DNA of 64,000 bases, taken from an uncultured bacterium. GTDB lineage: Bacteria; Verrucomicrobiota; Lentisphaeria; Victivallales; UBA1829. Positions 50,716 to 60,412 of this stretch are shown here, in pieces (positions within the stretch are counted from its first letter, which is position 1; each line of letters opens with the position of its first letter). The notes beneath the pieces are model-generated. The model saw only the letters and a program-made list of their open reading frames with translations, did no database searches and had not been told where the DNA came from. Made by a program: the position numbers and the translations under genes. The DNA lies in contig CADCMR010000001.1 of assembly GCA_902802585.1 (NCBI GenBank), positions 129,223 through 193,222 of the forward strand, given 5' to 3'.

Positions 50716-53700
50716 ATGCCGGGCAAAATCAACACTCAGGACGGCAACTACGCGGCCGCGTACGTTGCTTATGCGTTGAGCGAAACCGCCGCGATCTACC
50801 CGATCACTCCTTCGTCCACCATGGGCGAATGGGTTGACCAGTGGGCCGCCGAAGACAAGAGAAACATCTGGGGCAAGCAGGTCTCGGTCGTCGAGATGCA
50901 GTCCGAAGCGGGCGCCGCCGGCGCCGTCCACGGCTGCCTTGCCGCCGGGTCCCTCACGACCACCTACACAGCTTCCCAGGGTCTCCTCCTGATGATCCCG
51001 AACATGTACAAGATCGCCGGCGAACTCCTCCCGACCGTCTTCCATGTCACGGCGCGTTCGCTCGCCTGCCAGTCCCTCGCGATTTTCGGCGACCACTCCG
51101 ACGTGATGGCCTGCCGCAACACCGGTTTCGCCATGCTCGCCGCCGCCAGCGTCCAGGAAGAAATGGACCTCGCGCTCGTCGCCCACCTCTCCACCTACAA
51201 GGCGAAAGTTCCGTTCCTCCAGTTCTTCGACGGTTTCCGCACCTCCCACGAAGTGCACAAGTTCGAAGAGATCCCCTACGAGGACATTGCCAAGCTCGTC
51301 GAGCCCCAGTACATCGAAGAGTTCCGCGCCCGCGCCCTCCGTCCTGAAAAGCCCGTCTGCAAAGTCGGCGCCCAGAACGGCGACGTCTACTTCCAGGGCC
51401 GCGAAACGGTCAATAAGTTCTATGATGCCTGCCCGGCTATCGTCCAGGAAAAGATGGACGCCGTCGCGGCGCTTACCGGCCGTGCCTACCACCTGTTCGA
51501 CTACGTCGGCGCCGCCGACGCCACCGATGTGATCGTCTCCATGGGCTCCAGCTGCGAAGCCATCGAAGAGACCATCGACTACCTCAACGCCAAGCGCGGC
51601 ACCAAGTACGGTCTGGTCAAGGTCCGCCTCTACCGTCCCTTCGCCACGGAAGCTTTCCTCGCCGCCCTCCCGAAGACCGTCAAGCGCATCGCCGTCCTCG
51701 ACCGCACCAAAGAGCCGGGCGCCATCGGCGAACCGCTCTACATGGACGTCAAGATCGCCGTCAACAACCCCGCCATCACCGTGATCGGCGGCCGCTACGG
51801 CCTCTCCTCCAAGGACTTCACGCCCTCCATGATCCTCGCCGTCTTCAAGCACCTTGAAAAGGGCGGCTTCCACGGCTTCACCGTCGGCATCGACGACGAC
51901 GTGACCAACACCTCACTCCCGATCGACGAGCACATCACGACCGAGCCGGAAGGCACCACCGCCTGCATGTTCTACGGTCTCGGCGGCGACGGCACCGTCG
52001 GCGCGAACAAGACCACCATCAAGGTCATCGGTCACCTCACGAACAAGGACGCCCAGGCATACTTCGCCTACGACTCCAAGAAGTCCTTCGGTCTCACTTG
52101 CTCCCACCTCCGCTTCTCCGACAAGCCGATCAAGTCCACCTACCTGATCACCAGCCCGGACCTCGTGTCCTGCTCCACGGCCGCCTACATCGGCCGCTAC
52201 GACCTGCTGAAGGGTCTCAAGAAGGGCGGCACCTTCCTGCTGAACAGCCACTACTCCGACGACGAAGTCTTCGGTCATCTGACCCGCGACATGCAGGAAT
52301 ATATCGTCAAGAACGAGATCAAGTTCTACAACGTGAACGCCGAAGCCCTTATCAAGAAAGTGCCCGGCCTCCGCGGCAAGGGCGCGAACACCGTCATGAT
52401 GGTCGCCTACTTCAAGGTCTCCGGCATCGTCCCGTTCGACGAGGCCGCCAAGGAGATGAAGGCACTCAATGCGAAGACCTTCGCGAAGAAGGGGCAGAAC
52501 GTCATCGATATGAACAACCAGCTGGTTGATGACGCTGCCGACGCCTGCCACGAGATCAAGATTCCGGTCTCCCTCGACGGCGTCCCGCACGCCGACCACC
52601 TCAAGCTCATCCCGGACGACGCGGACGAGTTCACCAAGAAGATCATCGAGCCCAGCATGCGCAACAACGGCGACGCCATCCCGGTTTCCGCCATGTCCAT
52701 CGACGGCACGCTCCCGACCGGCACCGCCTGCCTCGAAAAGCGCGGTTTCGCCCCGAAGGTCCCGCGCTGGGTCGCCGCGAACTGCATCCAGTGCGGCATC
52801 TGCGCGAACGCCTGCCCGCATGCCGCCATCCGCACGAAGCTCTTCCGTGACGAAGCCCTCGCCTCCGCTCCGGCCTCCTTCACCACCAAGGCTCCGGTCC
52901 CGGCGGTCGACGGTCTCAAGTTCAAAGTCCAGGTCTTCATCGAAGACTGTATGGCTTGCGGCGTCTGCCTCGACCAGTGCCCGATGACGGCGAAGGAAGG
53001 CAAGCAGGCCCTCGTCTGGTCCACCCTTGAAGAAGAACGCGCCGCCGGCGAAAACGCCAACGAGGCCTTCTTCGAAGCCGCGGAAGACAACATCATGGGC
53101 AAGAACACCGCGGCCACCGTCAAAGGCGCCATGCTCCGCAAGCCGCTCTTCGAGTTCTCCGGCGCCTGCGCCGGCTGCGGCGAAACCCCGTACGTCAAGC
53201 TCGTCAGCCAGCTCTTCGGCGAAAACGCCATCGTCGCAAACGCCACCGGCTGCTCCTCCATCTACTCCGGCACCTTCCCGACCATCCCGTACACCAAGAC
53301 CAAGGAAGGCCGCGGTCCGGCATGGGCGAACTCCCTGTTCGAAGACAACGCCGAATTCGGTTTCGGCATGCGCATGGCGGTGGATTCCAACCGCGTCCTC
53401 CTGAAGCAGGAAGTCGAAAAGGTCCTCGCCTGCGAGTCCGCTCCCGCCGAGCTGAAGGACGCCCTGAACAAGGCCATGAGCTTCTGGGACAACTCCAAGA
53501 CCGATGAAGCCATCGCCGCCCAGAAGACCGCGAAGGCCGCCGTCGAAAAGGCGCTCGAAGGCTGCTGCTGCGATTCCGGCAAGCCCACCCTCTCCAAGAT
53601 CCTCGAACTCTCCGACTACTTCTGCGACAAGTCCGTGTGGATCATCGGCGGCGACGGCTGGGCAAACGACATCGGTTACGGCGGCATCGACCACGTCGTC

Positions 53701-54267
53701 GCGATGGGCAAGAACGTGAACATCCTCGTCCTCGACACCGAAGTCTACTCCAACACCGGCGGACAGTCCTCCAAGTCCACCCCGACCGCGGCGGTCGCCA
53801 AGTTCGCCGCCGGCGGCAAGAAGACCTACAAGAAGAACATGGGCTTCATGTGCATGAGCTACGGCTACGTGTACGTCGCCTCCGTCGCCCTCGGCGCCGA
53901 CCGTGCCCAGACCCTCAAGGCCTTCCAGGAGGCCGAGGCGTGGAACGGTCCGTCCATCATCTTCGCCTATGCCCCCTGCATCGCGCACAACATCGACATG
54001 AGCAAGACGCAGACCGAGCAGAAGCGCGCCGTGGATTGCGGCTACTTCCCGCTGTACCGCTACAACCCCGCGAACGAAGTTCCGTTCACGTGGGATGTCA
54101 AGAAGCCGTCCGACGGCAAGTTCCAGGAATTCATCCGCAGCGAAGGCCGCTACAAAGCCCTGCTGAAGACCAACCCGGCGCACGCCGAGGAGCTCTTCGC
54201 CCAGGCCGAAAGCGACGCCGCCAAGCGCATGGAATTCTACCAGGAAGTCGGCAAGCTCATGAAGTAA
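50716..54267 (+). CDS. nifJ: Pyruvate:ferredoxin (flavodoxin) oxidoreductase
   Basis: A single-chain, oxygen-sensitive enzyme that converts pyruvate and CoA to acetyl-CoA and CO2 and reduces ferredoxin; it is central to anaerobic metabolism. The 1183 residues follow the family order. The N-terminal domain has YPITPSSTMGEW near 28, and EMQSEAGAAGAVHG near 63. The ferredoxin domain has two clusters, CIQCGICANACPHA near 690 and CMACGVCLDQCPM near 745. CAGCGETPY is near 817 and the TPP segment GGDGWANDIGYGGIDH near 978. All cluster cysteines are visible. An AAAGGA ribosome site precedes the start. Confidence 0.97.
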   Translation: MPGKINTQDGNYAAAYVAYALSETAAIYPITPSSTMGEWVDQWAAEDKRNIWGKQVSVVEMQSEAGAAGAVHGCLAAGSLTTTYTASQGLLLMIPNMYKIAGELLPTVFHVTARSLACQSLAIFGDHSDVMACRNTGFAMLAAASVQEEMDLALVAHLSTYKAKVPFLQFFDGFRTSHEVHKFEEIPYEDIAKLVEPQYIEEFRARALRPEKPVCKVGAQNGDVYFQGRETVNKFYDACPAIVQEKMDAVAALTGRAYHLFDYVGAADATDVIVSMGSSCEAIEETIDYLNAKRGTKYGLVKVRLYRPFATEAFLAALPKTVKRIAVLDRTKEPGAIGEPLYMDVKIAVNNPAITVIGGRYGLSSKDFTPSMILAVFKHLEKGGFHGFTVGIDDDVTNTSLPIDEHITTEPEGTTACMFYGLGGDGTVGANKTTIKVIGHLTNKDAQAYFAYDSKKSFGLTCSHLRFSDKPIKSTYLITSPDLVSCSTAAYIGRYDLLKGLKKGGTFLLNSHYSDDEVFGHLTRDMQEYIVKNEIKFYNVNAEALIKKVPGLRGKGANTVMMVAYFKVSGIVPFDEAAKEMKALNAKTFAKKGQNVIDMNNQLVDDAADACHEIKIPVSLDGVPHADHLKLIPDDADEFTKKIIEPSMRNNGDAIPVSAMSIDGTLPTGTACLEKRGFAPKVPRWVAANCIQCGICANACPHAAIRTKLFRDEALASAPASFTTKAPVPAVDGLKFKVQVFIEDCMACGVCLDQCPMTAKEGKQALVWSTLEEERAAGENANEAFFEAAEDNIMGKNTAATVKGAMLRKPLFEFSGACAGCGETPYVKLVSQLFGENAIVANATGCSSIYSGTFPTIPYTKTKEGRGPAWANSLFEDNAEFGFGMRMAVDSNRVLLKQEVEKVLACESAPAELKDALNKAMSFWDNSKTDEAIAAQKTAKAAVEKALEGCCCDSGKPTLSKILELSDYFCDKSVWIIGGDGWANDIGYGGIDHVVAMGKNVNILVLDTEVYSNTGGQSSKSTPTAAVAKFAAGGKKTYKKNMGFMCMSYGYVYVASVALGADRAQTLKAFQEAEAWNGPSIIFAYAPCIAHNIDMSKTQTEQKRAVDCGYFPLYRYNPANEVPFTWDVKKPSDGKFQEFIRSEGRYKALLKTNPAHAEELFAQAESDAAKRMEFYQEVGKLMK

Positions 54268-54311
54268 GCTTTTCCTTCTCCTAATGAACCCGCGTTTTAC
54301 GCGACATCCGG

Positions 54312-54347
54312 CCCGTCCGAACTTTCCCGGTTCGGACGGGTCTTTTG
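54312..54347 (+). terminator. Intrinsic terminator of nifJ
   Basis: A perfect 11-base-pair stem (CCCGTCCGAAC / GTTCGGACGGG) is followed by TCTTTT. Confidence 0.92.
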
Positions 54348-54415
54348 CGTCCGCTCGGACCGCTTTCTTCCGTTTTCTTGTGTTTCCTGCCGCAGATTTT
54401 CAAAAAAAACAAATT

Positions 54416-54450
54416 CCGCCTCTTTAAATATGAAAAGGCGGTGCTATATT
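54416..54450 (+). promoter_or_regulatory. Extended -10 promoter with overlapping inverted repeat
   Basis: TGCTATATT (TATATT at 54445-54450) precedes the 191-residue protein gene by 50 bases. The -35 is poor, but an inverted repeat CCGCCT...AGGCGG (54416-54441) covers its place and could be an operator. Confidence 0.65.
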
Positions 54451-54500
54451 AATACCTTGCAATAATTTGTCACACCATACTAACCGTAAGGGAACATAAT

Positions 54501-55076
54501 ATGAGCGGAATCCTTGATTTTGTGAAAGAGCTGTTTTCCCAGTTTGCCTCCGGCTCGGGCAGTTTCATCGACATCGCGAACGCGCAGCGCCCGTGGGGTG
54601 TCAAATTCGGCATCATCGCCCTCGTCTGGCTGCTGTCCGGATTCGCCTCCTACGAATTTGCGAACTCGACCGGGATGAACGGCAAAAAGCATTTCTGGAT
54701 TGGCCTGGTCCTGCCGGTCGTCTATCCGCTTGTTCTCCTCGTTCGTAAGCTCATCATCCAGGCGAAGGCGGTTTCCGAGGCGAAACGCGCGACTGAACGC
54801 TTTGCGGCGGAACGCGACCAGATCGAGGCGGAACGCCGCCGCATCGACTCCACGCCGAACAAGGATAACTTCGCGAAGCTCAAAGGTTCGTCCGACGCAT
54901 CCAGCATCAAGGCGCAGTTCCGCCTGGAGCTCGCCGACGGCTCCGCGCTCATGATCGCGAAGATCCTCGAGGTGCAGGACACGCTGTCTGTGTTCGAACT
55001 GGAATCCAACGAGGGCGAGACCCCGCGCGTGCTCCGTATGCCGTACGCGAAGATGGCGCGCATCGAACGCCTCTGA
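54501..55076 (+). CDS. Two-pass membrane protein with coiled coil, unknown function
   Basis: A 191-residue protein. An amphipathic start (FVKELFSQFASGSGS) is followed by two membrane segments (about 35-52 and 65-82) and a coiled coil rich in Arg, Ala and Glu (about 88-115). The C-terminus is a compact beta-like domain (QFRLELADGSALMIAKILEV near 138). It starts at ATG after AAGGGAAC. It precedes ileS by 58 bases with no terminator between, so they may be cotranscribed. No family is recognised. Confidence 0.75.
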   Translation: MSGILDFVKELFSQFASGSGSFIDIANAQRPWGVKFGIIALVWLLSGFASYEFANSTGMNGKKHFWIGLVLPVVYPLVLLVRKLIIQAKAVSEAKRATERFAAERDQIEAERRRIDSTPNKDNFAKLKGSSDASSIKAQFRLELADGSALMIAKILEVQDTLSVFELESNEGETPRVLRMPYAKMARIERL

Positions 55077-55134
55077 TCCCCCTCAATTCCCCCTGATTTA
55101 ATCATTCACTTTCCCATACACGAGGTTTTGAATC

Positions 55135-58100
55135 ATGTTCAAAGCAGTTTCGGGGAGCACCGAGTTCCCCTCCATCGAAGAAGCCAATCTTGCATTCTGG
55201 GAACAGAACGGGACATTCCAGAAGTCCCTGCGGAACCGGAAGGGCAATCCTGAGTTCCTGTTCTACGACGGACCTCCGTTCGCCACCGGTCTGCCGCACT
55301 ACGGTCATATCCTCGCCGGCACGATCAAGGACGTGATCCCGCGCTACCAGACCATGCGCGGCAAATACTGCGAACGCACATTCGGATGGGACTGCCACGG
55401 TCTCCCGGTCGAGTACGAGATGGAGAAGCAGCTGAAGCTCTCCGGCAAGAAGGAGATTGAGGACTACGGCATCGGCAAGTTCAACGAGGCCTGCCGCGGC
55501 ATTGTGCTCCGCTACACCAGCGAATGGGAGACCATCGTGAAGCGCATGGGGCGCTGGGTCGACTTCCGCAACGGCTACCGCACGATGGACATGAAGTACA
55601 TGGAGTCCATCTGGTGGGTGTTCCGCCAGCTGTGGGACAAGGGGCTGATCTATGAGGGCTACAAGATCCTGCCGTACTGCGCACGCTGCTCCACGCCGCT
55701 CTCCAACTTCGAGGCAAACCAGGGCTACAAGGAAGTCACCGACCCCGCTATCACCATCCGGTTCCGCCTGAAGGACGAGCCGGAGACGAGCGTGCTGGCG
55801 TGGACGACCACGCCGTGGACGCTGCCGTCGAACATGGCGCTCGCCATGGGACCGGACATCGACTATGTGAAGGTGAAGGACGGCGACGACACGTTCATCC
55901 TCGCCGAATCCCGTCTGCACGCCTACTACAAGGCGGACTCCATGCCGGAAGTGCTTGCGCGCTTCAAAGGCACGGAAATGGCGGGCCGACACTACATCCC
56001 GCTCTTCCCCTATTTCTCGGACAAGGAGGCCGAGGGCGCGTTCCGCATCATCACCGCCGACTACGTGAGCACAGAGGACGGCACGGGCATTGTGCACATC
56101 GCCCCTGGCTTCGGCGAAGACGACGCCGTCGCTGGCGCCGCCAACGGAGTCCCCGGCGTCTGCCCGCTCGATGCCGAATGCAAATTCACGAACGAGGTCC
56201 CGGACTACGCCGGTCGCTACGTGAAGGACGTCGACGCCGAAATCATCACGCGCCTCAAGTCCGAAGGCAAGCTCGTCCACCGCGGCACCATTAAGCACAG
56301 TTATCCCCACTGCTGGCGCGACGACTCCCCGCTGATCTACAAGGCGGTCTCCACCTGGTTCGTGAAGATCGACCCGATCAAGGAAAAAATGCTCCGCGCG
56401 AACTCCCAGATGACTTGGATCCCCGCCCACATCAAGGAAGGGCGTTTCGGCAAGTGGCTCGAAAACGCCCGCGACTGGGCGATCAGCCGCAACCGCTACT
56501 GGGGCTGCCCGCTGCCGATCTGGCGCAACGCCGAGACCGGCGAGACCGTCTGCGTCGGCTCCGTCGCCGAACTTGAAAAGCTCACAGGCAGGAAAGTCAC
56601 TGACATCCACAAGCACTTCGTGGACGAGATGACGATCACGACCGAGAAGGGCACCGTGCTCCGCCGCGTGCCGGAAGTGCTCGACTGCTGGTTCGAGAGC
56701 GGCTCCATGCCCTATGCCCAGAAACACTATCCCTTCGAGGACAAGGAACATTTCGAGGAAGGTTTCCCCGCCGACTTCATCGCCGAGGGGCAGGACCAGA
56801 CCCGCGGCTGGTTCTATACGCTCACCGTCCTCTCCAGCGCGCTCTTCGACAAGCCGCCCGCGATGCACGTGGTCGTGAACGGCATGGTCCTCGCCGAAGA
56901 CGGTCAGAAGATGTCCAAGCGCCTCCGCAACTACCCCGACCCGATGCAGATCGTGAACACCTACGGCGCCGATGCGCTCCGCCTGGTCCTGCTCGGCTCG
57001 CAGGTCGTCCGCGCCGAGGATCTGAAGTTCTCCGAGGCCGCCGTGAAGGAGGCGATGCGCAGCGTGATCCTGCCGATCTGGAACTCCTTCTCGTTCTTCA
57101 TGACCTATGCGAACGTCGACAACTGGAAGCCCGCGCCCGGTCCGCTCGCCGCGCCGGAGAATCCCTCGAACCCGCTCGACCGCTGGATTCTCTCCAGCCT
57201 CGCCGACATGGTGCAGGAGATCCGCGTGAACATGGACCAGTACCAGCTCCAGCCCGCCGCGAACCGCTTCGAGGCGTTTGTGGAGGACCTCACGAACTGG
57301 TACATCCGCCTCAGCCGCCGCCGTTTCTGGAAGAGCCAGGACGACCGCGACAAAGCCGAGGCGTACGCCACGCTTTACTACGTGCTCGTGACTTTCGCGA
57401 AGGCCGCCGCGCCGTTCATCCCGTTCATCACAGAGGAAATCTACCGTTCCCTTCGCACCGAAGACATGCCCGAATCCGTCCACCTCTGCGACTTCCCCGA
57501 GCCGGAGCTTTTCCGCCGTGACGAGAAGCTGGAGCGACAGAACGCCCTCGCGCAGAAGGCGGTCTCCCTTGGACGTTTCCTCCGCACGCAGCGTTCTCTG
57601 AAGGTGCGCCAGCCGCTGGCGCGCGCCGTGCTGGTGTCCATCGACCCCGAGGTGCGCGACCTGCTCGCCCTGAGTGAAAACGTGATCGCGGACGAACTGA
57701 ACGTGAAGAAGGTCGAAATCTTCGGCGACGAGGAATCCCTGGTGCATCTCTCCGCCAAGGCGAACTTCAAGAGCCTCGGCTCCCGCCTCGGCCCGAAGAT
57801 GAAGGCGTTCGCCGCCGAGATCGCAAAGCTATCCTCGCATGTGATTTCCTCCATCATGGCGGGCGCCCCGTACGAAATGAAGCTTGAGGACGGCACGTCA
57901 TGCCTGCTCGGGGCAGCCGACATCGTGGTCAACCGCACCGAACGCCCCGGATTCTGCGTGGCGGCGGACGCGTCGCTCACGATCGCGCTTGATACCGAGC
58001 TGACCGACGAACTCCTCGCCGAGGGCTACGCCCGCGAGCTCGTGAGCCGCATCCAGAACCTCCGCAAGGAGATGGACCTGCAGGTCTCCGACCGCATCGT

Positions 58101-58269
58101 CGTGCGCGTGACCGCCGGACAGGACCTGCTCGACGCCCTTGCGCCCGGACGCGAACACGTCTGTGCGGAAACGCTCGCCACGAACATCGAATTCATCCCC
58201 GCCGGCAGTGAAGCCCTTGACGGCGACCTGAACGGCAAACCCTGCGGAGTCGAAGTCCGGAAAGCCTGA
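55135..58269 (+). CDS. ileS: Isoleucyl-tRNA synthetase, probably type 2
   Basis: Charges tRNA-Ile with isoleucine. The 1044-residue class I enzyme has the HIGH-like motif PHYGHILAGT near 54, TFGWDCHGLPVEYEMEK near 82, the CP1 editing domain with LAWTTTPWTLPSN near 222, and KMSKR in GQKMSKRLRNYPDP near 590. The block KMSKRLRNYPDP and the absence of an obvious C-terminal zinc-finger cysteine set point to the type 2 (eukaryote-like) form, known for low mupirocin sensitivity. The ATG follows GAGG. Confidence 0.96.
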   Translation: MFKAVSGSTEFPSIEEANLAFWEQNGTFQKSLRNRKGNPEFLFYDGPPFATGLPHYGHILAGTIKDVIPRYQTMRGKYCERTFGWDCHGLPVEYEMEKQLKLSGKKEIEDYGIGKFNEACRGIVLRYTSEWETIVKRMGRWVDFRNGYRTMDMKYMESIWWVFRQLWDKGLIYEGYKILPYCARCSTPLSNFEANQGYKEVTDPAITIRFRLKDEPETSVLAWTTTPWTLPSNMALAMGPDIDYVKVKDGDDTFILAESRLHAYYKADSMPEVLARFKGTEMAGRHYIPLFPYFSDKEAEGAFRIITADYVSTEDGTGIVHIAPGFGEDDAVAGAANGVPGVCPLDAECKFTNEVPDYAGRYVKDVDAEIITRLKSEGKLVHRGTIKHSYPHCWRDDSPLIYKAVSTWFVKIDPIKEKMLRANSQMTWIPAHIKEGRFGKWLENARDWAISRNRYWGCPLPIWRNAETGETVCVGSVAELEKLTGRKVTDIHKHFVDEMTITTEKGTVLRRVPEVLDCWFESGSMPYAQKHYPFEDKEHFEEGFPADFIAEGQDQTRGWFYTLTVLSSALFDKPPAMHVVVNGMVLAEDGQKMSKRLRNYPDPMQIVNTYGADALRLVLLGSQVVRAEDLKFSEAAVKEAMRSVILPIWNSFSFFMTYANVDNWKPAPGPLAAPENPSNPLDRWILSSLADMVQEIRVNMDQYQLQPAANRFEAFVEDLTNWYIRLSRRRFWKSQDDRDKAEAYATLYYVLVTFAKAAAPFIPFITEEIYRSLRTEDMPESVHLCDFPEPELFRRDEKLERQNALAQKAVSLGRFLRTQRSLKVRQPLARAVLVSIDPEVRDLLALSENVIADELNVKKVEIFGDEESLVHLSAKANFKSLGSRLGPKMKAFAAEIAKLSSHVISSIMAGAPYEMKLEDGTSCLLGAADIVVNRTERPGFCVAADASLTIALDTELTDELLAEGYARELVSRIQNLRKEMDLQVSDRIVVRVTAGQDLLDALAPGREHVCAETLATNIEFIPAGSEALDGDLNGKPCGVEVRKA

Positions 58270-58299
58270 CGCCCGGCCCCGTTTGCGGAGGTATCTGCC

Positions 58300-59310
58300 A
58301 TGAAATGCGAACAATGCGGATTTCTCGTGGACTCCCTGCCGGAAGGCGGGGGGGAATACCTTTGCCCGAACTGCGGCTGGGTGATGCGGAAAGGCTCGCC
58401 CGAGGCCGACGAAAACAATCCGCCCGCGGATACTACGGCGACCGCCTCGCACCTGAAGATTGCCAGGACCGTGAACGTCGGGTTCGGCGATTTCGCATCC
58501 GTGCTCGCCGCCGCCGACGCCAGCAGGATCGCGACGCCCGACGCGCGGGATGACGGTCCGGACCGCACCCGTACCGCCACGGGCTCGACCCTGAACGTGG
58601 AGGCTCCGGACGACGATGACGTGCTGTCCCCGCTCGACGTATACGACGAGGACGACGAATACGCCCGTATCCAGGCGGAGATCGCCAGCCGCACAGCTGC
58701 GCTCGACGCCCGCGCCGCCGAACTCGACGCCCGCGAAAAGTACCTGAACAAGAAACTCGACGAGATCATCGCCGAAAAGGAGTTCCTGCGAACCGGGATC
58801 GAGAAGACCGACGCGGAACGCGCCTCGTACCTGAAGCAGAAGAGCATCCTGGACATTCAGCGGAGCGACATGGAAAAGGAGCTGGCGGCCCGCAAGACTT
58901 CACTCGACGCCCGTGCTGCCGAGATCGACCGGAAGACCGAGGCGATGAACATGACGCGCGCCACGCTGGAAGACCTGAAAAAAGAACTCAGCGCCTCCCT
59001 GACCGGGGAGCAGAACGGCGTCGACGCCGACCACACCACGTCGTCCGTCTCCATCCCGTACAGCGCCAAGCTGCTCCGCCAGAACAACACCCTGGCACGC
59101 TCCGTGCGCATCCAGAAACGCATCCTGATCGGTCTCGCCGTGCTCGTCGCCGTCCTGGCGGTCCTCCTTTTCGTGAGAGAATCCGAGCTGAGGCGCGCCC
59201 GTACCGCGCCTGTTCAGAATACAGAACCCGCCTCCGCGCCGTCCGCCGATACCTTAAAATCCGAAAACCTTCCCTCGCCGGAAACCGAATCTTCCGGCGG
59301 CGGCTTATGA
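58300..59310 (+). CDS. Zinc-ribbon coiled-coil membrane protein
   Basis: A 336-residue protein of no named family. A zinc ribbon (CEQCG...CPNCG, residues 3-25) is followed by an acidic, Asp/Thr-rich linker to about 115 and a long coiled coil (about 120-225) with a heptad-like ALDARAAELDARE pattern. One membrane segment near 275-293 leads to a short Pro/Ser/Glu-rich tail. Start at ATG follows GGAGG. It lies 30 bases after ileS and 40 before trpS, so the three are probably one transcript. Confidence 0.8.
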   Translation: MKCEQCGFLVDSLPEGGGEYLCPNCGWVMRKGSPEADENNPPADTTATASHLKIARTVNVGFGDFASVLAAADASRIATPDARDDGPDRTRTATGSTLNVEAPDDDDVLSPLDVYDEDDEYARIQAEIASRTAALDARAAELDAREKYLNKKLDEIIAEKEFLRTGIEKTDAERASYLKQKSILDIQRSDMEKELAARKTSLDARAAEIDRKTEAMNMTRATLEDLKKELSASLTGEQNGVDADHTTSSVSIPYSAKLLRQNNTLARSVRIQKRILIGLAVLVAVLAVLLFVRESELRRARTAPVQNTEPASAPSADTLKSENLPSPETESSGGGL

Positions 59311-59350
59311 CCATATCGTGCCGAACGGCACAGAAAGAAAGACAACGAAC

Positions 59351-60319
59351 ATGAAACGAGTTTTGACCGGGATCCAGCCCTCCGGGATCCTCCATATCGG
59401 AAACTATTTCGGAGCGATCCGTTCGACCGTGCGCCTTCAGGAAGAATGCGACGATGCGGTCGTCTTCATCGCCGACCTGCATTCGCTGACCGTCCAGCCG
59501 AAGCCCGAGGAGCTTCGCGAACGCGTCCGCGGCGTGGCGGTCGACTTCCTCGCCTGCGGGCTCGATCCGGAGAAGGTCATCTTCTTCCGCCAGTCGGACG
59601 TGAACGTGGTGTGCGAGCTGATGTGGATCCTGAACTGCCAGACCGGCGTCGGGCTGCTTGAGCGCGCCCACAGCTACAAGGACAAGATCGCGAAAGGGTT
59701 CGCCCCCAACAACGGTCTTTTCTCGTATCCAGTGCTCATGGCAGCCGACATCCTGCTCTACCACGCCAACCTCGTCCCCGTCGGCAAGGACCAGAAACAG
59801 CACCTCGAAATGACGCGCGATATCGCGATCCGGTTCAACCAGCAGTACGGCGACGTCCTGACCATCCCGGAACCGTACATCAGCGGCGAGGTGGCGGTGG
59901 TACCCGGCACGGACGGACAGAAGATGTCCAAGAGCTACAACAACACCATCGAGATCTTCGGCGAGCCGAAGGCGATCAAGAAGAAGATCATGAGCATCCA
60001 GACCGATTCCAAGGGGCTGGAGGAGCCGAAGGATCCGGACACCTGCACGATCTTCGCGCTGTACAAGCTTTTCGCCACGCCCGAACAGCAGGCGGAAATG
60101 GCGGAGCGCTACCGCGCCGGAAACTACGGGTACGGTCACGCCAAGCTCGCGCTGTTCGACGCGTACATGGATTTCTTCGCCCCGATGCGCAAGCGCCGCG
60201 AGGAACTGCTCGCCGATCCGGGCTACGTCGACGCCGTCCTGAAGCGCGGAGCCGAACGCGCCTCCGAACTTGCCCGTGCCACGATGGACGAGGTCCGCAA
60301 GGCGGTCGGCCTCCGCTGA
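59351..60319 (+). CDS. trpS: Tryptophanyl-tRNA synthetase
   Basis: Charges tRNA-Trp with tryptophan. The 322-residue class I enzyme has the usual bacterial length, with GIQPSGILHIGNYFGA (HIGH motif) near 7, DLHSLT near 42, VPVGKDQKQH near 144, and the KMSKS loop GTDGQKMSKSYNN near 189. The ATG at 59351 is chosen because the family begins directly with this block; the frame extends 11 codons upstream. The Shine-Dalgarno sequence is weak (AAAGAAAG). It starts 40 bases after the zinc-ribbon gene. Confidence 0.96.
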   Translation: MKRVLTGIQPSGILHIGNYFGAIRSTVRLQEECDDAVVFIADLHSLTVQPKPEELRERVRGVAVDFLACGLDPEKVIFFRQSDVNVVCELMWILNCQTGVGLLERAHSYKDKIAKGFAPNNGLFSYPVLMAADILLYHANLVPVGKDQKQHLEMTRDIAIRFNQQYGDVLTIPEPYISGEVAVVPGTDGQKMSKSYNNTIEIFGEPKAIKKKIMSIQTDSKGLEEPKDPDTCTIFALYKLFATPEQQAEMAERYRAGNYGYGHAKLALFDAYMDFFAPMRKRREELLADPGYVDAVLKRGAERASELARATMDEVRKAVGLR

Positions 60320-60412
60320 CGCGCCGGAAAGAACGAACCGCATGGAACAAACGGCGGAACCCGGTGTCAAACAGTAATTCAACCCGGACCGCTTAACATA
60401 AGGAGAGTACCG

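Noticed and set aside
51913-57747. Long minus-strand frames opposite nifJ and ileS
   Set aside because: Same shadow effect; both real genes are complete and strongly conserved on plus.
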